Shown here piece after piece: positions 1 to 5,515 of a DNA stretch of 5,515 bases (the first letter of the stretch is position 1; every line of letters begins with the position of its first letter). A model generated the notes under the pieces. That model saw only the letters and a list, made by a program, of their open reading frames with translations. It did no database searches and had not been told where the DNA came from. The position numbers and the translations under genes are program-made. Source of the stretch: Cyclobacteriaceae bacterium (GTDB taxonomy: Bacteria > Bacteroidota > Bacteroidia > Cytophagales > Cyclobacteriaceae); contig JALWRJ010000275.1 of NCBI GenBank assembly GCA_026994125.1, positions 1 through 5,515 of the forward strand, given 5' to 3'.

Positions 1-29
1 CTTTGTTGGTTTGGGCAATCTTTGTTTTT

Positions 30-67
30 CTTTTTGACTTGACACAAAAAGAAAGAAAAAAGTCAAG
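30..67. repeat. Nested inverted repeats, A/T-rich half of an intergenic element
   Basis: CTTTTTG at 30-36 is repeated inverted as CAAAAAG at 45-51 with an 8-nt loop. TTGACTT at 34-40 is repeated inverted as AAGTCAA at 60-66. The two pairings share bases 34-36, so they are mutually exclusive folds. A direct TTGAC doublet sits at 34-43. The stretch has no usable reading frame. Similar intergenic sequences, rich in CTTTTTGTGTCAAG-like words, are to my recollection dispersed through many Bacteroidota genomes, so a dispersed noncoding repeat is the likeliest reading. That family assignment is inference; the symmetry is directly visible. Confidence 0.55.
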
Positions 68-127
68 AAAATTTAATGCGCCCGCCCTCATGCTCGCCCA
101 ACCCTCGCTAAATTTTCAGCCCACCCT
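67..127. repeat. C-rich direct repeats bounded by a 9-bp inverted repeat
   Basis: GAAAATTTA at 67-75 and TAAATTTTC at 109-117 form a perfect 9-bp inverted repeat around a 33-nt C-rich segment. Within and just past it are three related words: GCCCGCCCT (80-88), GCCCAACCCT (96-105) and GCCCACCCT (119-127). The sharp switch from A/T-rich flanks to a C-rich strand is unlike the rest of the window. Together with 30-67 it looks like one composite intergenic repeat, but its copy number and function cannot be judged from this window. Confidence 0.5.
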
Positions 128-184
128 CCTGCGCATAGATATCGTACCATTCGAAAAAAATGTTGGTTAAAAAAAAGGCGAATT

Positions 185-213
185 AAAAATCTTTATACAT
201 TTTTTATGAAAGA
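185..213 (-). terminator. Possible weak terminator downstream of xerD
   Basis: Read on the minus strand just past the xerD stop, TCTTT (213-209) can pair with AAAGA (194-190). ATA and TAT extend the stem across a single bulged C, and a run of five T follows at 189-185. The stem has 8 pairs, nearly all A-T, so it would be weak. The position and the T-run suit an intrinsic terminator, but AT-rich sequence makes such hairpins common by chance. Confidence 0.3.
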
Positions 214-236
214 CAAAGGTGTTTTACCTACTATTC

Positions 237-1133
237 TTAACTCCTCGGATGAAACTCTTTCATAACTTGCTGCAGGTAACTTCTATCCAAATGGGTGTAT
301 ATTTCGGTTGTGGTAATAGACTCGTGCCCCAACATTTCTTGCACAGCTCGCAAATCAGCTCCTCCTTCTATTAGGTGGGTGGCAAAGGAATGCCTAAACG
401 TGTGAGGGCTAACTTTTTTATGTATTCCTGCTTTTAACGCTAGATTTTTAATAATAGTGAAAATCATAACTCGCGTAAGTTGCGCCCCTCTGCGATTTAA
501 AAACAGGAAATCTTCGTTGCCGGGTTTAATATTTAGGTGTACCCTGCTTTCGTTTTTGTAGATGTTAATGTACTTGATGGCCTCTCGCCCAATGGGCACG
601 AGCCTTTCTTTATCTCCCTTGCCAATAACACGTACATAGCCTGCCTCCAGGTATAAATGACTAATTCGTAAGCCGGTGAGTTCAGATACACGCAAACCGC
701 AACTGTACAGGGTTTCGATAATGGCTCGGTTGCGAGGGCCTTCGGGCGTGGAATGGTCGATGGATTTTAGCAGCAATTCAATTTCATGTATATCGAGTGT
801 ATCGGGCAATTTACGCCCCAACTGAGGGGCATCGATTAATTGCGTGGGATCTGATTTTATATGGCCTTCGAATAACAAGTATTTATAAAACGACTTTATA
901 CCACTAATAATCCGTGCCTGGCTATAGGCCGACATACCACACTCGGTGAGGGTTTGAATAAATAACGACAGGTGCTCTTGTTGTACCTGCTCGGGTTGTA
1001 GCTCTCCTGTGGCCAGAGCAAATTGTTTAAGCTTAATTACATCTTGTACGTAGGCTTGAATAGAATTATCGGCCAACCCGCGTTCTAATTTAAGGTAATG
1101 GTTAAATTGTTTAATGAATAAATCCCAGGACAT
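237..1133 (-). CDS. xerD: Tyrosine recombinase XerD
   Basis: Site-specific tyrosine recombinase that, with XerC in the XerCD-dif system, resolves chromosome dimers at replication termination. The 298-residue length is the same as E. coli XerD. An N-terminal core-binding SAM-like domain (about residues 1-90) precedes the catalytic domain (about 110-290). All six catalytic residues are visible: R148 (GLRVSEL), K172 (GKGDKER), H244 and R247 ([12 protein letters not shown]), H270 (MLGHESI) and the nucleophile Y279 (IYTHLD). Their positions match E. coli XerD numbering as I know it. The ATG at 1133 gives the expected N-terminus; no Shine-Dalgarno is seen. It is divergent from aroQ across a 73-bp spacer. 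Its XerC partner and dif are not in the window. An integrase of a mobile element is a less likely alternative, because the length is canonical and no element boundaries or cargo are seen. Confidence 0.93.
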   Translation of the reverse strand: MSWDLFIKQFNHYLKLERGLADNSIQAYVQDVIKLKQFALATGELQPEQVQQEHLSLFIQTLTECGMSAYSQARIISGIKSFYKYLLFEGHIKSDPTQLIDAPQLGRKLPDTLDIHEIELLLKSIDHSTPEGPRNRAIIETLYSCGLRVSELTGLRISHLYLEAGYVRVIGKGDKERLVPIGREAIKYINIYKNESRVHLNIKPGNEDFLFLNRRGAQLTRVMIFTIIKNLALKAGIHKKVSPHTFRHSFATHLIEGGADLRAVQEMLGHESITTTEIYTHLDRSYLQQVMKEFHPRS

Positions 1134-1155
1134 GGTATGGGGGTTGGTGGTATTA

Positions 1156-1193
1156 TTTGTTTATTTGTTTAGTAAACACAACAAATAAACAAA
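1156..1193. promoter_or_regulatory. Perfect 14-bp inverted repeat in the xerD/aroQ divergent spacer
   Basis: The arm TTTGTTTATTTGTT (1156-1169) is repeated exactly inverted as AACAAATAAACAAA (1180-1193), with a 10-nt loop. A smaller dyad, GTTT-AGT-AAAC (1167-1177), sits at its centre. The arms contain TTTG words like the Bacteroidota -33/-7 elements on both strands (for example TTTATTTG at 1160-1167, one mismatch to TAnnTTTG), but I find no correctly spaced promoter pair. It ends 13 nt before the aroQ ATG, so it could be an operator for both genes or a hairpin in the aroQ leader. Its role is inference; the symmetry is exact. Confidence 0.5.
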
Positions 1194-1206
1194 AAAGCCA
1201 GTACAA

Positions 1207-1632
1207 ATGCATATTGCCATTATAAACGGACCCAATTTAAATATGCTAGGCACGCGCGAGCCCGAAGTGTATGGCCACCAAACTTTTGAGCAGTACTTAG
1301 CCAAGCTTATAGAAAAATTTAAAAGCATTGAGTTTCATTATTTCCAATCGAATATTGAAGGAGAACTAATTGATGAACTACAAAAAAGAGCCACCGACTG
1401 CCAGGGCATTATTTTAAATGCGGCTGCATACACACACACCTCAGTGGGTTTGGGCGATGCCGTGTCAAGTATTTCCACCCCTGTTGTAGAAGTACACATT
1501 TCTAATATATATGCACGTGAGGCCTATCGGCACCACAGTTTTTTAACCGGTAAGTGCCAAGGGGTAATTTCAGGTCTGGGGTTAACCAGTTACGAACTGG
1601 CTGTTATATATTTATTAAGTATGCACGAGTAG
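1207..1632 (+). CDS. aroQ: 3-dehydroquinate dehydratase, type II
   Basis: Cytoplasmic enzyme of the shikimate pathway, dehydrating 3-dehydroquinate to 3-dehydroshikimate; type II enzymes are small flavodoxin-like proteins that assemble as dodecamers. The 141-residue length is normal. The N-terminus carries the family signature NGPNLNMLGTREPEVYG (residues 7-23), with catalytic Arg17 and Tyr22 on the flexible lid. SNIEGELID follows at 48-56. N71 begins the substrate loop, written NAAAYTHTS rather than the common NPGAYTHTS. E95 and catalytic H97 lie in VEVHISN, and R108 follows. The gene ends in tandem stops TAG TAA. It is the first gene of a plus-strand run with the MarC-family gene and rnhA, 45 bp upstream of the former. 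The inverted repeat at 1156-1193 lies just before the ATG. Confidence 0.95.
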   Translation: MHIAIINGPNLNMLGTREPEVYGHQTFEQYLAKLIEKFKSIEFHYFQSNIEGELIDELQKRATDCQGIILNAAAYTHTSVGLGDAVSSISTPVVEVHISNIYAREAYRHHSFLTGKCQGVISGLGLTSYELAVIYLLSMHE

Positions 1633-1656
1633 TAATCGTTTTACTAATTAAAATTC

Positions 1657-1664
1657 TAGCTTTG
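1657..1664 (+). promoter_or_regulatory. Possible -7 promoter element before the MarC-family gene
   Basis: TAGCTTTG is an exact match to the Bacteroidota -7 consensus TAnnTTTG, 13 nt before the ATG at 1678. No good TTTG -33 element lies 17-23 nt upstream; the best candidates there mismatch. If it is real, the leader would be only about 8 nt and the MarC-family/rnhA pair could be transcribed apart from aroQ. An eight-base match in AT-rich sequence may be chance. Confidence 0.3.
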
Positions 1665-1677
1665 AAAAAACTTCATT

Positions 1678-2253
1678 ATGTCGTTCGATTTTAAACAAAT
1701 ATTATCTGTTACTCTCATCCTGTTTTCGGTTATCGATATCATTGGTTCGGTACCCATTGTTATAGATTTGCGCAAAAAAGCCGGTAAAATTCATTCGGGT
1801 AAAGCCACTTTTGTAGCAGGCTTTATCATGATTTTATTTTTGTTTTTAGGGCAATCAATTTTAGGGTTATTTGGCCTTACCATACAGGCATTTGCTATTG
1901 CCGGGGGTATCATCATGTTTATTATTGCCATTGAAATGATTTTAGGGGTTGATATTTTTAAGTATAATCCTGACGAAGTAAATGCCGCTTCCATTGTACC
2001 CATTGCCTTTCCACTAATAGCAGGAGCTGGTACCCTTACCACTATTTTAACGTTGCGGGTAGAATACGACACCCTAAATATTGTGGCAGGCATTCTGCTA
2101 AACCTGTTGTTTGTTTACCTTGTACTTAAAACTTCGGGTTGGTTAGAGCAAAAAATTGGCGCTTCGGGTTTTGGCGTACTTAGGCGGGTGTTTGGAATAA
2201 TTCTCTTATCCATTTCAGTAAAACTTATCCTTTCCAACTTGCATTCGGTATGA
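1678..2253 (+). CDS. MarC-family integral membrane protein
   Basis: Inner-membrane protein of the MarC family (E. coli relatives MarC, YhgN, YchE), whose function is not established; the early link of marC to multiple antibiotic resistance was not upheld. The 191 residues suit the shorter YhgN-like members. About six transmembrane segments are readable: roughly 8-29, 43-63, 69-90, 104-125, 133-150 and 168-186. Conserved family stretches include AGGIIMFIIAIEMILG (75-90) at the end of the third segment and PIAFPLIAGAGTLTT (108-122) opening the fourth. There is no signal peptide apart from the first helix. Its TGA stop shares the ATGA with the rnhA start, so translational coupling is likely. No substrate can be named from the sequence. 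Confidence 0.88.
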   Translation: MSFDFKQILSVTLILFSVIDIIGSVPIVIDLRKKAGKIHSGKATFVAGFIMILFLFLGQSILGLFGLTIQAFAIAGGIIMFIIAIEMILGVDIFKYNPDEVNAASIVPIAFPLIAGAGTLTTILTLRVEYDTLNIVAGILLNLLFVYLVLKTSGWLEQKIGASGFGVLRRVFGIILLSISVKLILSNLHSV

Positions 2254-2723
2254 TACATTTATACACCGATGGCGCTGCAAAAGGAAACCCTGGCCCGGGT
2301 GGGTACGGAGTAGTTTTACTCTTTGGCAACCACCGAAAAGAATTAAGCCAGGGCTACCGACTTACCACCAATAACCGCATGGAATTACTAGCAGTAATTG
2401 TAGGTTTGGAGGCCTTAAATACAGATAAGTACCCGGTTACTGTTTATTCCGATTCTAAATATGTGGTGGATGCCATAAACAAAGGCTGGCTGCACAAGTG
2501 GGTAAAAAAAGGTTTTAAGGGTAAAAAAAATGTGGATTTGTGGAGAAGGTTTTTGCCACTTCAAAAAAAATTTAAGCTAACCTTTACCTGGATAAAAGGT
2601 CATGCCGGCAACCTGGAAAACGAGCGATGCGATGCATTGGCGGTAAATGCTGCGGAAGGAAGTAATCTTTTAACTGATGAGGGCTTTGAAAATACTAACA
2701 ATGAAAACCAAACTTTGCTTTAA
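2250..2723 (+). CDS. rnhA: Ribonuclease HI
   Basis: Cytoplasmic endonuclease that cuts the RNA strand of RNA/DNA hybrids (R-loops, primers) using two divalent metals. The fold is complete: YTDGAAKGNPGPGGYG at the N-terminus carries D7, TTNNRMELLAV carries E45, YSDSKYV carries D68, IKGHAGNLENERCDALA carries the flexible-loop H118 and D128. These correspond to E. coli D10, E48, D70, H124 and D134. A basic protrusion with Trp and Lys (about residues 80-93) is present, as in the E. coli type. No N-terminal hybrid-binding domain is present. About 25 acidic and Asn-rich residues trail the core. The start overlaps the MarC-family stop by 4 bp. The TAA stop overlaps the converging saccharopine dehydrogenase stop. 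The gene contains A-runs of 7, 8 and 8 at 2504-2510, 2523-2530 and 2563-2570. Confidence 0.95.
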   Translation: MIHLYTDGAAKGNPGPGGYGVVLLFGNHRKELSQGYRLTTNNRMELLAVIVGLEALNTDKYPVTVYSDSKYVVDAINKGWLHKWVKKGFKGKKNVDLWRRFLPLQKKFKLTFTWIKGHAGNLENERCDALAVNAAEGSNLLTDEGFENTNNENQTLL

Positions 2724-4072
2724 CCCATTGCAGGCGTAAGCAAACAAGATTCTGTAAAATCAAATCCAAAATCTCGCAGTTCTTCTAAAATGGGTTCGTA
2801 TAGCTCCTTAATAATGGGAATAAGCACCCCACGTGCATTTATTTGCCCATCCAACACCAACTTAGAGGCTATTCCCAGGGGCAAGCCTACGGTTTTAGAC
2901 ATGGCTGTATGTACGGTATTTTCGCCTAACGCAACCATGGAGGAATGTATTTCGGTTTCTCTATTTGAATTGCTTTTATCGATGTAGTTAAATTTATGCC
3001 ACATCACAATCATGTCCCTATCCTGGGGCGTGAGTGTCCATTTTTTACGCAAAATGGTTTCCAAAATTTTGGCTGGGCTCCCTTCTTTTATACCTACCAG
3101 TTCATCGCTAAAAATGCCCAACCAGTTTAATTTATGCATTACATCTCCTTCCATATCGAGGTTTAAATAATGCGCTAATTTTAACTCAACCGAATCGTGT
3201 GGGTTGTACGATAAAAAAGAGTTAATAAATTGGCGGTGGGTCATTTTATCCACGCCTTCCATTTGGTAGGAATCATCGGTAGCTCCCAGTTGCACAAAAA
3301 TATTCCAGGCGCGGCTGTAACCGGGTCTTCTAAATGTACCCCGGTACAAAGTTTTTATACCTCTTAACTTATATACATCCAGGTATTGTAGCGAATCTCG
3401 ATTAGCATAGCCCTCAAACTCACCATATTTAGGAATAGATACAATTTCGGTTCGCCTAAACAAACGATGGTAGGGAATGAACTTATAACGCCCTTCCTGA
3501 ATAAATTTAACCACCCCCTGGCCAGCTAAAACAACATTTCTTGGATTCCAGGTAAACTTATATTTCCAGGGGTTGTCTTCTTCGGATTGGGGTGCCAGCA
3601 GTCCTCCTGTAAACGACTCAAAGCCAATTAGTTCATTACCTTCTTCTCTAATTTTATCAATTACTTTCATGGCACTCATGTGGTCAATGCCTGGGTCTAA
3701 CCCACACTCGTTTATAAAAATGAGTCCCTTTTGTTTGGCTTCATCATCCAGGCCGCGCATTTCATCGTTTACATAGGAGGCGGTAACCAAATGCTTGCTT
3801 AATTTTAAACAAGCCTTAGCTACCAGTATATGAAACCTGGCAGGCAACATACTAATTACCAAATCTGCCTGCGACACCTCTTGTTCTAATTGAGTATTAT
3901 CGGTTACATTAAAAGCAAACCCTCGCGCTTTGCCCTTGCCCTTGGCACGAGCTATCTGAGCATTTGCATCGCCAATGGCTAACGACCAGCCTCGTTGTTC
4001 GCACAACGCTAACAAATATTTAATTAAGGTAGAGGCCGATTGTCCGGCACCTAAAAGAAGAATATGTTTCAT
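2720..4072 (-). CDS. Saccharopine dehydrogenase family protein
   Basis: Likely a NAD(P)-dependent saccharopine dehydrogenase (glutamate-forming), which converts saccharopine to glutamate and 2-aminoadipate semialdehyde in lysine breakdown. The 450 residues fit a stand-alone enzyme of the LYS9/SDH type, not fused to a lysine-ketoglutarate reductase domain. An N-terminal Rossmann fold shows the GAGQSAS nucleotide loop (8-14) and an acidic D35 after the second strand. The family motif GLDPGIDHM is at 123-131, followed by FESFTGGL and the larger saccharopine-binding C-terminal domain. A short KGKGKARG stretch (43-50) comes from a tandem hexamer at 3931-3942. Homologues with other substrates, such as carboxynorspermidine synthase, share the fold, so the exact substrate is inferred. 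The gene faces rnhA tail to tail with stops overlapping in TTAA (2720-2723) and diverges from cdd. Confidence 0.85.
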   Translation of the reverse strand: MKHILLLGAGQSASTLIKYLLALCEQRGWSLAIGDANAQIARAKGKGKARGFAFNVTDNTQLEQEVSQADLVISMLPARFHILVAKACLKLSKHLVTASYVNDEMRGLDDEAKQKGLIFINECGLDPGIDHMSAMKVIDKIREEGNELIGFESFTGGLLAPQSEEDNPWKYKFTWNPRNVVLAGQGVVKFIQEGRYKFIPYHRLFRRTEIVSIPKYGEFEGYANRDSLQYLDVYKLRGIKTLYRGTFRRPGYSRAWNIFVQLGATDDSYQMEGVDKMTHRQFINSFLSYNPHDSVELKLAHYLNLDMEGDVMHKLNWLGIFSDELVGIKEGSPAKILETILRKKWTLTPQDRDMIVMWHKFNYIDKSNSNRETEIHSSMVALGENTVHTAMSKTVGLPLGIASKLVLDGQINARGVLIPIIKELYEPILEELRDFGFDFTESCLLTPAMG

Positions 4073-4104
4073 AAATAAATTTGCCTGATACTAAAATCAA
4101 AGCC

Positions 4105-4135
4105 CAAAGTAAGGTCTATAAATATTGTTCTCAAA
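4105..4135 (-). promoter_or_regulatory. Candidate Bacteroidota promoter for the saccharopine dehydrogenase gene
   Basis: On the minus strand a TTTG (4135-4132) is followed after 19 nt by TTACTTTG (4112-4105), one mismatch from the -7 consensus TAnnTTTG. Spacing and order fit the Bacteroidota primary sigma factor. Transcription would begin near 4098-4100, giving a leader of roughly 26-28 nt before the ATG at 4072. Because one element is a 4-mer and the other is imperfect, this is a reasonable prediction only. Confidence 0.5.
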
Positions 4136-4187
4136 AGGTTTTAATCGATTATTATTGTTATAATTATTGCAGAATACAAAACCAATT

Positions 4188-4643
4188 ATGAATTTTTCAA
4201 AAACCTTTGAAAATCAGTTAGATACACTTAGCCCTGATGAGCAGAAAGTATTAAAGGCTGCCCTTAAAGCGGTTGAGCACTCGTATGCGCCTTATTCCAG
4301 CTACAAAGTTGGGGCTGCCCTGCTTTTACAAAATGGCGATTTAGTTCAAGGTAGCAATCAGGAAAATGTAGCTTATCCATCGGGTTTATGTGCTGAAAGA
4401 ACAGCGCTATTTAGCTACGGTGCGGCCGGTAAACCTTCGCCCATTAGCTACCTGGCCATTGTAGGTATTGATAAGAACAACCAACAAGCCGATACATGCT
4501 CGCCTTGTGGTGCTTGCCGCCAGGTAATGATGGAGTATGAAAACCTCCAGGAAAAACCATACAAGGTTATTTTTTGCTTTGAGGGCAACATCGAAATTGC
4601 TGATAGCAGTGCTTCTTTGCTTCCTTTTGCCTTTCATTTTTAA
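4188..4643 (+). CDS. cdd: Cytidine deaminase
   Basis: Zinc-dependent hydrolase of pyrimidine salvage, deaminating cytidine and deoxycytidine to uridine and deoxyuridine in the cytoplasm. From the ATG at 4188 it is 151 residues. Substrate-binding GSNQENVAYPSG (55-66, with N57 and E59) leads into the zinc motif CAERTA (C68, proton-shuttling E70) and PCGACRQ (C107, C110). Three cysteine ligands rather than His-Cys-Cys mark the short homotetrameric class seen in B. subtilis, unlike the longer E. coli dimer. YAPYSSYKVGAALL (33-46) is also typical. A longer frame starting at a TTG at 4167 adds seven residues of no family character and is not preferred. No clear promoter is seen upstream; ATTATTG is directly repeated at 4151-4157 and 4163-4169, and TATTATTG (4150-4157) is one mismatch from a -7 element. 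The hydrolase gene follows 10 bp after the stop. Confidence 0.93.
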   Translation: MNFSKTFENQLDTLSPDEQKVLKAALKAVEHSYAPYSSYKVGAALLLQNGDLVQGSNQENVAYPSGLCAERTALFSYGAAGKPSPISYLAIVGIDKNNQQADTCSPCGACRQVMMEYENLQEKPYKVIFCFEGNIEIADSSASLLPFAFHF

Positions 4644-4653
4644 ATACAATAAC

Positions 4654-5292
4654 TTGTACAAAACAGTTAAATTTCAAACTCGTGGGCGCTATATTGTGCA
4701 GGGCGATGCAACACATGCCAGCCATATAGTAGTGGCTTTGCATGGGCAAGGAATGCTGGCGAAGTATTTTAGTCAAAAATTTACCTGTTTAGAAACACAA
4801 GGGTATGCCATTATTGTTCCTGAAGCCTTACATTACTACTACCTCGAAGGCTTTAGTGGCAGGGTTGGTGCTTCGTGGATGACAAGCGAAAATAGAGCAA
4901 TGGCCATTGCCAATTATAGTGTGTATTTACAAACCATTCTTGATGAGGTGTTGGATAATAATAAGCACCCAGAAGTGGCCGTTTCTGTACTTGGATTTTC
5001 GCAAGGTACTGCTACCGCAAGCCGTTGGGTATGTCAAAGTAATTTTAATTTAAAAAAACTTATATTATGGGGTGGTGCTTTACCGCCCGATCTTGAAAAA
5101 GAAAAAATAAAACAACGGCTTAGCGGTAATCAGCTTTATCATGTACTGGGTAGTGATGACGCCTATCTTACAGATAAAAAAGTAATTGAATTAAAAAATA
5201 TGATTACTCATTATGAGCTTACCAGCCAGTTTATTACGTACAAAGGAGGTCACAAAATAATGCCTTCGATATTACAGCAACTGTTTCCATAA
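4654..5292 (+). CDS. Alpha/beta hydrolase, phospholipase/carboxylesterase-like
   Basis: Predicted cytoplasmic serine esterase of the COG0400-like group; the substrate is unknown. The best start is the TTG at 4654, 10 bp after cdd, giving 212 residues. The frame stays open back to an ATG at 4537, but that would overlap cdd by 107 bp. Its extra 39 residues, including a hydrophobic run resembling a membrane anchor, are out-of-frame cdd sequence. The next in-frame ATG falls inside the conserved HGQGM and is too late. From the TTG, HGQGM (30-34) forms the oxyanion region, GFSQG holds nucleophile S116, GSDDAY holds the acid (probably D169), and GGHKI holds H200. VGASWMTSENR (71-81) resembles a segment recalled from Bacteroidota homologues. 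It is probably cotranscribed with cdd and ends at the hairpin at 5294-5320. Confidence 0.8.
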   Translation: MYKTVKFQTRGRYIVQGDATHASHIVVALHGQGMLAKYFSQKFTCLETQGYAIIVPEALHYYYLEGFSGRVGASWMTSENRAMAIANYSVYLQTILDEVLDNNKHPEVAVSVLGFSQGTATASRWVCQSNFNLKKLILWGGALPPDLEKEKIKQRLSGNQLYHVLGSDDAYLTDKKVIELKNMITHYELTSQFITYKGGHKIMPSILQQLFP

Positions 5293-5293
5293 T

Positions 5294-5320
5294 AAAAAGG
5301 ACTTACACTAAGTCCTTTTT
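5294..5320. terminator. Bidirectional intrinsic terminator
   Basis: AAAAAGGACTTA (5294-5305) and TAAGTCCTTTTT (5309-5320) form a perfect 12-bp stem around a 3-nt CAC loop, with A- and T-tracts on the outer sides so that either strand ends in a U-run. It starts 1 nt after the hydrolase stop and serves the convergent SDR gene on the other strand. The SDR TAG stop (5310-5308) and the codons just before it lie within the hairpin. Confidence 0.85.
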
Positions 5321-5515
5321 ACAATAGTGGCCGAAGCCTGAGCGGTAGGCAACACAATTACATCGCTCATATTTACATGGGCAGGGCGCGATATCATAAA
5401 CCAAGCCACCTCGGCAATGTCGTTGGCATATAGGGGCTCCATACCGGTATAGGTAGCATCGGCTTTTTGGACATCTCCTTTGAACCGCACGGTAGAAAAC
5501 CCGGTATTAACCAGG
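5308..5515 (-). CDS. SDR family oxidoreductase, C-terminal part (runs off right edge)
   Basis: The last 68 residues of a short-chain dehydrogenase/reductase whose start lies beyond 5515. The visible part begins LVNTGFSTVRFKGD and ends in a C-terminal PTAQASATIVKRT. This matches the C-terminal pattern of YdfG-like NADP-dependent 3-hydroxy acid (serine/allo-threonine) dehydrogenases: a substrate-loop segment with VNT and F(S)xVRFKGD, then YANDIAEVAWFMISRPAHVNMSDVIV. The catalytic Ser-Tyr-Lys and the cofactor loop are outside the window, so activity cannot be confirmed. A GTG at 5490 is internal, since homology continues upstream of it to the edge. The TAG stop lies in the terminator hairpin shared with the converging hydrolase gene. 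Confidence 0.85.
   Translation of the reverse strand, partial: LVNTGFSTVRFKGDVQKADATYTGMEPLYANDIAEVAWFMISRPAHVNMSDVIVLPTAQASATIVKRT

Noticed and set aside
217..229. Short AGGT/ACCT hairpin just past xerD
   Set aside because: It has only four pairs and no T-run directly after it, so it is indistinguishable from chance.
1..236. A dif-like recombination site or a small gene near xerD
   Set aside because: No 28-bp site with XerC/XerD-type half-sites could be recognised, and no frame there looks coding.
237..1133. xerD as the integrase of a mobile element
   Set aside because: Length and catalytic spacing match housekeeping XerD, and there are no att-like repeats, tRNA target or mobile cargo nearby.
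1791..2093. Open frame on the minus strand inside the MarC-family gene
   Set aside because: It lies wholly antisense to a well-supported gene and its translation shows no recognisable family features.
2790..3776. Plus-strand open frames of 65 and 67 codons inside the saccharopine dehydrogenase gene
   Set aside because: Both are antisense to a conserved full-length gene and show no family features.
4159..4164. TATAAT hexamer before cdd as a sigma-70 -10 box
   Set aside because: There is no matching -35 element, and Bacteroidota use a different -7 consensus, so the match in AT-rich DNA is probably accidental.
4167..4187. Seven-residue N-terminal extension of cdd from a TTG codon
   Set aside because: The ATG at 4188 gives a family-like length; the extension is AT-rich spacer that may hold promoter sequence.
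4407..4776. Two minus-strand open frames over the cdd/hydrolase junction
   Set aside because: They are antisense shadows of cdd and the hydrolase gene with no recognisable domain.

Overview
The window looks like an ordinary chromosomal segment from a member of the Bacteroidota. I infer this from several signs. Start codons lack Shine-Dalgarno sequences. Intergenic spacers are AT-rich and hold TTTG / TAnnTTTG-type promoter elements. Protein variants resemble those common in that phylum (a MarC-family protein, a COG0400-like alpha/beta hydrolase, an unfused saccharopine dehydrogenase). I cannot place it below phylum. No phage, IS element, CRISPR array, tRNA or rRNA was seen.

Layout. Positions 1-236 carry no gene but hold a repeat-rich element made of nested inverted repeats and C-rich direct repeats, followed by a weak possible terminator for the next gene. 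xerD (237-1133, minus) and aroQ (1207-1632, plus) diverge from a 73-bp spacer that contains a perfect 14-bp inverted repeat. aroQ is followed at close range by a MarC-family membrane protein gene (1678-2253) and rnhA (2250-2723), which share an ATGA stop/start overlap. rnhA runs tail to tail into a saccharopine dehydrogenase gene (2720-4072, minus), the two stops sharing one TTAA. A 115-bp divergent spacer, with a good promoter candidate for the minus-strand gene, separates it from cdd (cytidine deaminase, 4188-4643) and a closely following alpha/beta hydrolase gene, best started at a TTG at 4654 (to 5292). A strong bidirectional hairpin terminator (5294-5320) lies between that gene and a converging SDR oxidoreductase gene that runs off the right edge.

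The genes do not form one pathway. They cover chromosome dimer resolution (XerD), the shikimate pathway (AroQ), RNA/DNA hybrid removal (RNase HI), probable lysine catabolism (saccharopine dehydrogenase), pyrimidine salvage (Cdd), and three proteins of unassigned substrate. All key catalytic residues visible in XerD, AroQ, RNase HI, Cdd and the hydrolase are present. I found no convincing undescribed system. The points most worth a second look are the left-end repeat, the xerD/aroQ dyad, the hydrolase start site and the very tight convergent and overlapping gene ends.
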